A stretch of DNA of 64,000 nucleotides from Moringa oleifera (lineage: Eukaryota > Streptophyta > Magnoliopsida > Brassicales > Moringaceae): NCBI GenBank assembly GCA_021397835.1, contig JAJFZO010000287.1:932501-996500 (forward strand). The letters are read 5' to 3'. How positions within the stretch are numbered: position 1 is the stretch's first letter; each line of letters begins with the position of its first letter. The position numbers were made by a program, and so were the translations under genes. Positions 36,121 to 46,800 of the stretch are shown piece after piece. The notes under the pieces are model-generated. The model made no database searches. It was not told the origin of the DNA and saw only the letters and a program-made list of their open reading frames with translations.

Positions 36121-37636
36121 GTTTTGCTTTCTACTTTCATGGATGGTTGGCCCCTTCTATGTTGGGCATTTACTTTTCTCTTGGGAGGATGCAATATGTT
36201 ATGAAAATTTTCTGTTGTTTGTATCATTTGTTAAACAACCAAAATTGGCCCGAATTCGTTTTTGTCATGTGAATATAGAACCAAAGAATTCTTTTGCTCT
36301 ATGTTAGCATTAATGAAGGAAGAAGGAACAAGCAAATTTGTAAACTTTGTTGTTTTTGCTTTCTCTTGCTTTCTTTTTCGATTAGGCTAGAGTAAAGCTA
36401 ATTGTATTATGAGTGTTTGTCCAGAAATATTAATTTGGAGGTGCCTTGAATGCAATTGTTCATCATAAAAGGTGGAAATTATGTGTTGCTTAGGTCATTG
36501 GTGTGTCCAATAATGTCCGTTCTATCTATGACTTTATCCAATATAGCATTTGTTTTCGACTTGAAGACAAAATTGGCATGGAATCAGATACATAGTTTAG
36601 GTGATAAATGATGGTTTTGTCCCTAAAACTTTTATGGAAGCACATGGTTTGTATGGATTAATTACAGAGCAAATTAATGATGCTGAGGAGGATGCCCCAC
36701 CCAAAAAGAAACCATCATGTGGGGAAGTTGAAGTCGAAGTTGTGTAATTTAATGAGATTTGGTACAAGATGCTCCAAAAACAAATACAAACAAAATTCAT
36801 AGATTTTATCATAAAATTGATAAAAGTTAGATAAAATTTTTATATTTATTTTTTGTCATAAATTAATTTTTATCTTTAAAAAATAATAAATAAAAACTTG
36901 ATATATTAATTTAAATCAATTTTAATTTTATTAAAAACAGTAATTAAAAGTATTCAATTTCAAAGTATATTTTTTAAATTTATATTATTCAAAATTAAAA
37001 AATTTATAAAAAAATATATTTTAAATTAAAAATTATTTAAATTTAAAAAATAGATCAAATATAAAATAAATAATTTATTTGAGTCATTTTTGAAGTATTT
37101 ATTTAGGTTAAATTAGTAAATCAAACGTTAAAGTTTTATATAATTTTTATCTTGTAATAAACAAATATATTTCGACAATACAATAATGAGATTTTAAAAT
37201 TTTATTTATTTTAAAATTTATTAATTTTTAATACTTTATAAATTGGGTTCTAAATATGGTTAAAGTTTTATTGATTTGAAAAAAAATAATATATTTTTTT
37301 AAAATAAAAATAACCCAATTATTCTCTTTCCCCTTCCAAATGTACATATATCTAGCCTTGAAGAGGAGATCATAAAAGTTCTACCTACTAAAGAATTAAT
37401 AATACCCAAATGAATATAGATCAGCTTTTGAAGGATAAACCTCTGAATAACAATCATTTACCTCTAAGTTATGAACTGTGATGAACCCTAATGTTGCCTT
37501 TTGATAATGTCACGTCTCTTTCTTTTCCTTCAATTTTAACTTATCAAAAAATGATCCGTGTAACGCAATCTTTATAGTTTTGCTCATGATTTTGCATTAT
37601 AACACCTTGCTGATAGTAATAATAGTTACAATTGAA

Positions 37637-37675
<39 letters not shown>

Positions 37676-37779
37676 TACTTTTTGCCAACTAAAATAAACA
37701 AATCAAAAGAGAGTTATATATACATATATAGAACATTTTAATTGATATTTAAGATTTATAAGAATAATATTAACTCTCT
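36121..37779. other. Convergent 3' intergenic region with a (TA)n microsatellite
   Basis: This lies between the stops of the receptor kinase (+) and the START gene (-), so it holds both 3' UTRs. 36830-37310 is nearly pure A/T. A (TA)n run of about 34 bp lies at 37639-37672. No gene is seen. Confidence 0.7.
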
Positions 37780-39050
37780 TTATGTTTTGGGCACAGTTGG
37801 ACAAGCTTGTGCAAGTTTCCTAAGGTTTTCAATGATCATAACCAGCTTTGTGTTTAGCCTATTCACAAAGCACTTTGGCAGCCATCCTGCAGGATCCAAC
37901 TGCATGTAACCAGCCAAAAATTAAAAAAAAAAAACAATTATGTCCCAATTATATATGAGAAAAAAATTCAATTTAAATATCTATATGAATATAAATATTT
38001 TTTATGCAATTAACTTAAGAATCATGGGTGAAGTACCTGAACGACATAAGTGACCATACAGGAGTCATCTTCAAGTTTCTCCACAACCCAGCCTGACTGC
38101 AGCAACAATCCTCTTATTGAATTGCTTTGCTTTGGCTGCAGCCCTGCTGCTATCTCTTTCGGCAGTGAAGCTACTGCCACTACCTGCACCCAACCCAAGT
38201 TTTAAAATTCATGTTCAGTGTACCAAACCAGGCTCTGTCTACTTTCAGAAACACCTACCAGGGTGCCATCTTCCATGGCTTCTTGCCGTTCGTAGACTAT
38301 GAATTCCCTGTTTCTGAAAAGTGGTTTCGAGTTCTCTCCGAACCTCAGCCGTATTATGCTCAGGTTGTCTTCAAGATCTTTAATGTATGTGGCTTCTACC
38401 AGATCAGCGTCCCATTGCTGTTCCAGCACAGATTAGATGTTCAGGATGGTTCAGATCAAGAGCGAAACAGAACCAGACCAACACTATTTTGTCATTTTAG
38501 GGAAGACAACCAGAGAAAAAAGAATCAAAAAGTAGCTTAAGAGACCATGCGACCACAAGCCAGAAGCATCGATTTGTGTATTCTTTGTTGGTTTTCATTT
38601 GGCCTCAGAGATCAGATTCTACTGATAATTGTTGAGGGACAAGGGGTAGATTCATCATCACCTTGGCAGCGTCTATGGCATTGGCAACAGTGATGAACTG
38701 CTGGGGCGAGACTGATCGGAGCAGGCGTCGGCTGCGAAAGGTGTGAAGAGATCCAGACCTGCGTTTCGATATCTCCACTCCGTTGTCAAGAGTAAGGACC
38801 TTCCAGCCGTCATCGCCATTCCCAAACCTGTCTGAGTCTGAAGCTGATAGCAACTCCTGTATGCAGTTCTCACTTGCAAAATGCACATACCTTCTTAACG
38901 AGTCCTCGCTGATAGACCTGTATAAGAAGAAGAAGAAAATGAAACTCCTCTGGAAAGCACATTAGTGATTAATGGAACAGTATCAGTAAGTATGCAAGAG
39001 AAGATGGATTATGCTTACCAGGATCGGCTGCTGGATGCAGGACTGTTCAT
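37780..39050 (-). CDS. START-domain lipid-binding protein, 5 exons, 237 aa
   Basis: Exons on the minus strand: 39050-39019, 38917-38662, 38417-38259, 38183-38037, 37899-37780. Total 237 codons plus stop, all boundaries GT-AG and in phase. The protein starts MNSPASSSRSWSISEDSLRR. It carries a START fold: WKVLTLDNGVEISKRRSG, QWDADLVEATYIKDLEDN, FIVYERQEAMEDGTL, SGWVVEKLEDDSCMVTYVVQ, LDPAGWLPKCFVNRLN. START domains form a hydrophobic pocket for lipids or sterols. An in-frame TAG lies just upstream of the ATG, which supports this start. Plant relatives that I recall (CP5-type, often annotated 'StAR-related') are longer and carry an N-terminal membrane segment. That segment is missing here, so this is either a soluble short form or a gene whose upstream exon I failed to see. 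A (GA)n tract sits in the probable 5' UTR. Confidence 0.87.
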
Positions 39051-39267
39051 TCTGAGTTTCTAACAATTCGAGATGGAAACTTGTTTTTAACTTCAAAGAA
39101 ATCAACAAGCTGAGAGGAAGATATATCCTATTGAAAGAAAAGATTAGAGGGTAGAGATTGGTTACAGGGAGAGGTGGAGAAAGCGTAAAATAATGGGGAA
39201 GTGGGGCGAAGTGAGTGAAGCACATGCAATGCCAGCAGAACCTCCATGATTAGAACTGCACATCTTT

Positions 39268-39296
39268 CTTCTCTCTCTATCTCTCTCTCTCTCTCT
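39268..39296 (-). repeat. (GA)n microsatellite in the START gene 5' region
   Basis: The plus strand shows CT repeats, so the transcript strand reads GAGAGA about 220 bp before the start codon. GA-rich leaders are common in plant genes. Confidence 0.85.
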
Positions 39297-39300
39297 AAAT

Positions 39301-40024
39301 ATAAAAGATAGATTCTTTCCTTGCTAAAAAGCAGCAAGAACCAAGAGTAGAGAGGATGATGCACATGCTGTGCTGGTAGCTTTTACAATACATCACAGGA
39401 TAAAGTCTAAGAACCAAAGCCAGACAATAAGGTGTTTAACTCACCAGATAATCTAAAACTTGCCTGGTCATGGCCAATGACTGTCCCTACTAAAAACGCC
39501 CTCACAAGGTCCCGGTTCACGTGCCGTGGCCGCTTCATATCACCATATCTAACATCAAAGATGGACAAGTTTGGCTCAGAGAGGCCCATGTGTGGGAGTA
39601 GTCATTGTTCTGTGCCATCATCATTATCCCGCGCTAAATATACAAATTTTAAACTCTAAGGTGATGCATCAATCATCTTTTCTGCAGCTGTAATGGAAGC
39701 CTGGGGACCCATTCTGCAGATTTTCACATGCCTGCAGCATATGGGTCGGTAAACAAGCTTCATTTCTCGTAGCTCCAAGATTAATTATAGAATTTACCAC
39801 AAAGGTGTCTGATTGAAGATTGCAAATAAATCTAATAGCGACATCAAGAATTGATGCCGCTTTCGGAACATACAAAGAAAAAGGTGATCGAAAAAGAAGA
39901 AATGTTTTTATTGCACTCATGATTGCTTACAACTAATTAAACCAGAAGAATAAACTATACAAACTTCAGGTCGTTTTCCTCCCCTTATTTTGCAGGAAAG
40001 AAAGAAGAAAAGAAGAAACAGATG
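39301..40024. other. Spacer between the START gene and the reductase gene
   Basis: This holds the promoter side of the START gene and the 3' side of the reductase, both on the minus strand. Short open frames (39407-39589 minus, 39432-39659 plus, 39669-39920 minus) overlap each other and are not recognisable. Confidence 0.55.
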
Positions 40025-43000
40025 CTAACATTGTAAAGATTCCTGAACCAAGAAGCCTTTTGTTTTCAGGCTCTTTACTGTCTCAGTGACAGCATCTTCA
40101 ACAGCAGTAAAGACTAATCCCAGATCAATTAATCTCTTGGCAGCATCTTTACATGCAGTCAGCCCCGGTTGCGTTTCCCCCGTAAACCTGTTTGTGATTC
40201 AAGTTAAAATTTTGCACCATCATAAACTGTACAGGAATATATGAAAAGTTCAAGCAAGAAGAAAAGGGTAACCAGACAATAATAACTCCTGCTTATTGAT
40301 TGGCTCAGAAAATAAAAGCCTCCTATCTGTTATATGCATCATGTGTTTTGCTATGTGGCTCATCTATCACTAGACCTCTGGCTTGCCTCTTTTCCTTATG
40401 ACAGATATTGGGAACTTCGATCTCACTCTCAATTTTCCTAGAAAAATAAATGATCCATCTGAATGCTGTCTATATGGATGACCGGTCCTGGAATAACTTG
40501 AAATTAATCAAACCTCCCCAGAAAAAGTTAAAGAAAATGTAGTGATGCATAGCATAACAAACAGGATCACCGAATTGATGCACACCAAAACTCAGTGATG
40601 TTATACTAACGCAGAGAGGCAACTAACAATGATTGCTACTAAACTACGGAAGCAGATTTTCTTTTCTTTTTTCCTCTTTTTTCTTTTTGTATGTTTATAT
40701 GTGCAGAATGAAGCTCGTTTTCTCTTCAGTTCAAAAATGTAAAACAAGTGCTCTTCTATTCCTTAATTGAGATAATTTATCTCAATGTAAATGATGACTA
40801 TGTAATTATGCATTTGAAGCTTCAACAGGGCTCCAACGGACCTAATAAAGTCACAAAGCTTCAAAGATGCTGAATAGATAGAGAACATCTAAAATAGAAG
40901 GCAAACCACAAACAAACATTGAACTGTCACATTCATGTGAAGGAGCAGTTTTTATTGATTCCACGTTAACCATCGAGAACTGCCTCAGTGGAGCTCTATG
41001 GCACTAGGTAAAAGAAACAGGCACTAGACAAAAAGGAGACACATCGCAAGGAATAAGGACAGGTTCTCCTATCCAAAAGAGAAATGAGAATTACCCCCAC
41101 ACACTAACTCCCCCTTTCTGCCTCAATGGAGCTCTATGGCACTAGGTAAAAGAAACAGGCACTAGACAAAAAGGAGACACATCGCAAGGAATAAGGAGAG
41201 GTTTCTCCTATCCAAAAGAGAAATGAGAATTACCCCCACACGCTAACTCCCCCTTTCTTCCCCACCATAGCCCTCCATCAAAAGAAAAAAGTTTAGAAAA
41301 ATAAAAGAAAATGTTCCAACAAGAGAGGCTCCCAAATTTGTGCAGAGGGTCACCATAACTGGGCAATCATTTAAAAAAAATGTGACAGAATGATAAAATA
41401 GGCATCAAACATATTTTAAATATTGAACAGAGAAACTCAAATCCAACTGACACCCGCATGGCAGCACGATTATAGTCATCATATATATCCAGTAGATAGT
41501 TCTACTGCTCAGAATTTGACTAACCCCATAACAAGGCATATATTGTGCTGCATTCCGGTTCTGTTCAATTCACATCTCTATCCTTCATTTAGCATCAAGA
41601 ATTTTTCATATGAACTCCAAATTGCCATCTGAGGTTTCATTCTCTCTAAAATCTAGCCTTATAATCAGAGAATTTGGGCAAGAAAATTAATATTGAGGCA
41701 AATTGTTGGTTTCAAATTAAAGAGAAAAACACCCAATGATCATTCAACTCTTCTTCCCCCTTGCCCCAACCAGGAGAACCAATACAGTCACCCCCCAAGC
41801 ACCAAAGATGGCCATCAATTCATCTCCTCCAAATACATTATAGTATAAAAATTTAGCATGAATATGAATTGTTTACCATGATTTGGAACTGAAATAAAGA
41901 GCACTTACACAGTAGAAAGGAGAAGTCAATTCTTGAATCAGATTTTGAGGACAAAGAATCATGTCATATTGACCCAGCCGGATATAATTACTACCCATCT
42001 TTTATACATTTATATATGGCACTTTGGATACAGTCATGTGCATTCATATTAGTGTTTGTTTGTGCATGTGGCATATGGTAAAATGTGTATATATATATAT
42101 ACAGGATAAGCAAAATACTTTAAAAGTAAAGAGTACAGAGAATACACACCTGTGGACTGGAAACTCAGGAAAGAGTTTGGAAACTCTGTCAGCAAAGTCA
42201 CCAAATTGATAGATGCCATTGGTGCAAAGGTATCTACCAGAAGCAGTGGGTGTCTCAAATAACAGTACTTGCGCCCTTGCTACATCTTTGACGTGCACAG
42301 CTCCCAACCAGTGATACTCCTGAGTATCCGTTGAACCCTGCAACAACTGAAGCAAGACAGCACAGCTAGCATTCAGACCAGGCTGTAAGAGTGGGCCAAG
42401 ACACGTGGCCGGATGGATGGCCACCACGTCCATTCCATGCTTCTCTGCAAACTCCCATGCGGCTCTCTCTGCCAGCGTTTTTGAAACTGGATACCATTTC
42501 TGACAAATTCCACCAAAACAGAGAAGTACGCATCACAGAATATCAACTTCACTGAAATAATAGTAAGCATATCAAGCATGTAAAGAAACAAATTTGATCA
42601 AACCATTTATCTCCTGGTTTGGCTATCCACATCTATATTGACTTACAATAACAGCACATTGATTTAGAACTAACATAAAGCTTTTCTGTCAGAAAAGGAG
42701 AAAACAAAAGAAAATAAAAGAAAGAGAGACACGAGAGATGCTAAGGAAAGACCTGTCGAGATTTGCAGTAGTCGAGGTCGGTCCACGAGGACTCGTCGAA
42801 GGGCTTGTTGGCAGGCCAGTTGGGGTTAGGCACCAGGGCTGAGATGGAGGAGGTGATCACCACGCGTCTGACATTGAACTTGTTAGCAGCCTGAAGGACG
42901 TTGTTGGTCCCCTGGATAGCAGGAGTGAGCAGCTCCTTATGTGGGTCCTTCGGGGGCTCAAGGGTACAGGGGGAGGCGACGTGGAAGACCCCGATGCACC

Positions 43001-43241
43001 CTTCCACGGCCTTGCAGATGGCTTCGTAGTCGAGCAGGTCAGCCTGGAACACCTGCAGACGCACGTTAGGGTGGTCTACGCCCGGTAACTGGAACAGGTG
43101 GGTGGGACCGGATCCTGGGTATATAGCGGCGTGGATGGTGGTGTAGCCGTTCTCTAAGAGGGTGCGGACCAGCCAGGAGCCGATGAAACCATTGGCACCC
43201 GTCACGCACACTGCTTCCTTTGACTTCTTTTCTGTAGCCAT
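40025..43241 (-). CDS. Cinnamoyl-CoA-reductase-like NAD(P)H-dependent reductase (extended SDR), 3 exons, 333 aa
   Basis: Exons on the minus strand: 43241-42753, 42499-42150, 40187-40025; 333 codons plus stop. It belongs to the extended short-chain dehydrogenase/reductase family with DFR and CCR. The dinucleotide-binding TGANGFIG is at residues 14-21, then FQADLLD, FHVASP, VVITSSISA with catalytic Ser at about 131-132, and the catalytic Tyr166 and Lys170 in WYPVSK. True lignin CCRs carry NWYCYGK at this last site. WYPVSK, with the FPGS-like loop (IYPGSGPTHLFQLPG) after the second strand, points to the CCR-like clade (Arabidopsis At2g33590/At2g33600 type, from memory), whose substrates are less clear. 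The protein should be cytosolic, with no signal peptide. Intron 2 is about 2 kb and holds a 138-bp tandem duplication. The start codon faces the NYN gene 569 bp away. Confidence 0.92.
40981..41259. repeat. Tandem duplication of 138 bp in intron 2 of the reductase
   Basis: Two adjacent copies, 40981-41118 and 41119-41259, nearly identical. Both read TGCCTCA(G/A)TGGAGCTCTATGG, then CACTAGGTAAAAGAAACAGG, AAGGAGACACATCGCAAGGA and ACTCCCCCTTTCT. Only a handful of differences are seen (for example ACACACTAAC against ACACGCTAAC), so the duplication is recent. Confidence 0.95.
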
Positions 43242-43810
43242 AGCCTCAGCTCACACATATCTTGGCTGCATCATAGCTCTTTATAGTATCATTATATATT
43301 AATATTTGCAAATTATATCCTTATCTTTATAAACATACCAGATTCCCATCTTGTCTCATTATAGATAATCTACTGATCACACCCCCTACCGAATTTCTCA
43401 GTTAGACCGTACGGGGGCAGAGCAAACGATGTCGTTTAGACATGGGTTAAAGTGTATCGATTTGGGCTTCCGGGTCAGAATTGGAGGTCCAACTGGGAAC
43501 TCTACTGATTCTAGCAGTAGACACGTCATACTATCCCCAGAAAACTGGCTGCTGTCCATGGACTGTTCTCAAGTATTATCCACCTCTGTGATAGACTGCG
43601 ACAATGCTGACCATACCCATAATTGATTATAATTTTTCTGACGGCTTACGAGCTGTGGAGGGTAATGCTGTGTCCAATTTGGGGTTCGTTCGTTTACTTA
43701 TGGGGTATGTAATCTGATTAATGGCATCCAAGTGGAATCAGCTGCAGGATTGAACGGTTTGCAGTGAAACAATCAGTCAGAAGAGGCAGCATAAAGGCAG
43801 AGGATAGTCC
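43242..43810. promoter_or_regulatory. Shared head-to-head promoter region
   Basis: The start codons of the reductase (-) and the NYN gene (+) are 569 bp apart, so this segment must hold both promoters and 5' UTRs. A TATATT-rich stretch at 43285-43312 lies 45-70 bp upstream of the reductase start codon and could serve that gene. No clear TATA box is seen on the NYN side. Confidence 0.6.
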
Positions 43811-46800
43811 ATGAAAACGGTTGCTTCTTTGCCGTATAGACATGGTGGAGTTTGCTGTTCTCCCTCTTCTTCTGCTTCTCCTTCGCGCTGCAACATTCTC
43901 GTGGCCATGGGAAAGAGCAAGAAGTCTCAACCTCCTCCTGCTCCGAAGGTCTCTCGCTCAGTGTGTGTGTGTGTGTGTGTGTTTTAATTTTCTGACGTTC
44001 TCTTCCTTTCGTTTATTTCCAAATATTCTAGTCTCATATTGGTGATGCTCTAGCGCCAATCACATTTCTCCTACTTTTGATCAAGATTTCTATGTGCCTT
44101 TATTATAAGTTCTTGTTATATTATATGGAATTGCTTAGTTCTTATTTTTTTTTTCTGATAGGGTTCCGAGTCAGCTGCCCCCAGAATCACATCAAATGTG
44201 AAGCAAAATTTGCAGTTTTTAAGGTTATGGAAGGTTGGTTGTGGTTTCGGATATGTAAAATCTACCTTGATTATTTATCCCTCTTGTTTCATGCTGATGC
44301 CATCTTGTAGGAGTTCCAAAACAGGAAATCTGGTACACCTAGGCCTTCTACTAGTTACCGCAGAAAAAGGTTGCCCAAGGAGGAGCTTCCAGAAGATATG
44401 GAGCTCTATCATGATCCCACCACAGCCCTTTACTGGTATTATCCCTACCAGCTTCTTCCTCTTTTCATTTTCACTAGTTTCACCTATCTACTTTTAAGCT
44501 TCTTGGAAAATGTTGCTCTATGTTAGCTAAACAATTTCTTACAGTACGAACCAGGGTTTAACTGATGCAGTTCCTGTCTTGCTGGTTGACGGGTATAATG
44601 TATGTGGCTATTGGATCAAGCTCAAGAAACATTTTATGAAGGGAAGGCTTGATATTGCTCGCCAAAAGCTCATTGATGAACTCGTGACATTCAGTTTGGC
44701 AAAAGGTTTGTGCTTTGTGTCAAGAGGCTTCATGTGATACCACACCCTGGTGATATTGAACTTAATTCTGAAGCAATAATCGGAAGTAGCTCTGCTTTTG
44801 ATTTACAAAGTACCAAGAAAGAGTAAATAGCTTGGAGTCGTATATTTCTTTGCATACAACTATTCTGGAGTTTGAGCCACCCCCTTACGCTATGATTCCT
44901 TCCCTATATTTGTTTCAAGTATTATATATGTAACTATTTTGTGTTGGATGAGCATTAAAAAGATGTATTAAAACTACATTTTAGAGTCTTAATAGTTTAG
45001 GGCAAAGAAGCTATTGACTAAGATGGTCTGGTAGAATGCGAAAGAGGCCCATGAAAAGAGTAGTGAGAAGGCATGTTTGTTCATGTGAGAGGATCTAAAT
45101 AGATAAATTTAATATAAAATAGTATTTAGGGAGATAACACTATGTATTAACTTTTCATAGTTATTATGAATTGATGTGACTTAACATAATGAAAGAGATG
45201 TTAAAAGAGGAGATTCTTTACTTTTTTTTTTTTTGAGAAAAAGAATTTTAACTTTAATCTCAATGCTTTGATCCTATAACCTTTTTTAATGCTTAAAATT
45301 TCAACTTTAATATTTTTCATATTCTTTTCTATTATTTATAGTATTTGAATTTTAGTCATCATAATTGAGAGTGAGAATTAGAAGTATGCATTATATTTTA
45401 ATTTGTTGAAGTGATAGAGCATTCTAAAATAGAAGTAGGTACAAAATTATTGGTCAGATATGAGGCCAATTATGCACACCTCTAAACCATGGAGAATTGT
45501 GATCATATGCTTATCTTTTGAGTTTTAGATATTAGAGGTAGGTTGACTTGATTTATTCTCAAATATATTATTGTTGAAAATTTCTCGTTACATGTTATCG
45601 TCACTACCTTAATGAGTTACTCTGAAACATTTTACAGAGGTGAAAGTAGTAGTTGTATTTGATGCAATGATGTCTGGACTCCCTACACACAAGGAAAACT
45701 TTGCCAGGTATTTTATGAATTTATAGTATGATTGACCCTTTTAATTCTAGTTATCGTGGATGAATCCAATGTTTTTAATTAGCTATTCTATTTTGTCATC
45801 AAGTATGGTTTCTTTGCTAGATAAGTTGATTCTACTCTTACATGCTTAAGTGCCTGGAATTATATTTTTTCTGTTGCATTTGTGTGTATGGATGTGATGT
45901 AGTACACATTAACATAATATCCTATTTCGGTTAATGTCTTATTTTGATTAGATATCTTAGTTTTTCATTTAGTGAGTTTTCTATTCTCTCAAGTTTTCCA
46001 TTTATTCATTTTCCTATTCTCTCAAATTTCTCGTTTACTTAGTTTCTTATTCTTTCAAGTTTCTCATTTCTAGTTTTCCTATTTTTTCTACATTTCCTAT
46101 TCTTAGTTTACTTTTTTTTGCATTATTTAAAAACTTATTGTAATAGTTAGAGGAAATTCAATACAATCTATTAAATTTTTCTTCAAAAGTTTAACTTTTG
46201 GGTTTGTTCTTTAATTTTATTCCGCTTCTCTTTTGAAGCAAACCTTCCGCTGCACCAAATGGTATCAGAGCAAAGATTTTACTTTCTGATGGTTGACGAT
46301 GGTTCTAGTGGGATAAAAGCCATTAACAGCGAATGGTGGTTAGACAGGATCGAGCAACAACTTGATGGGATCGAAGAAATCATTCGCAAACTGATGCAGA
46401 TGATGACTGCAATGATTATAGAAGGAAGTCGTGATTCCATGGAGCAAATACCAAATCAGCATGACAACATAGAGAATAATGGCCAACAAGATCTAAGTCG
46501 TGCAGATTTTATTCCAAAGAATTCTAAGGTAGCAAATCATGTGGATTTGCAATCTAAACACCAACTACCTATTGACCTAGACTTAAGAGGTCCACAGCAG
46601 CTTATAGCAAGTCACGACGATCAATATCAACACCAAATTGGCTCGAAAATCGATAACAAAGCCCTAATACAAATAGGACTAGTCATGAATCATGATTTTT
46701 ACGGGTATGTTCTATTATGGGTTTATGAATGGTAAAACCGAAGAGTTCCCATATGGCAGCACGATGATTAGCTCGAGGTTAGAGATGTCATTCCACTAGG

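Noticed and set aside
38117..38540. Plus-strand open frames across the START gene
   Set aside because: They are the reverse side of START exons 3 and 4, which read a conserved protein on the minus strand.
42087..42102. (TA)n run next to the donor of reductase intron 2
   Set aside because: Short and ordinary; no evidence of function.
43842..44045. Hydrophobic frame overlapping NYN exon 1
   Set aside because: It is out of frame with all NYN exons and runs into intron 1 and the GT repeat. Kept only as a possible upstream-type reading frame in the findings.
46260..46271. tRNA-like text TGGTATCAGAGC
   Set aside because: It is the retrotransposon primer-binding site, complementary to the tRNA end. 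No cloverleaf is present. No true tRNA gene was recognised in the window.
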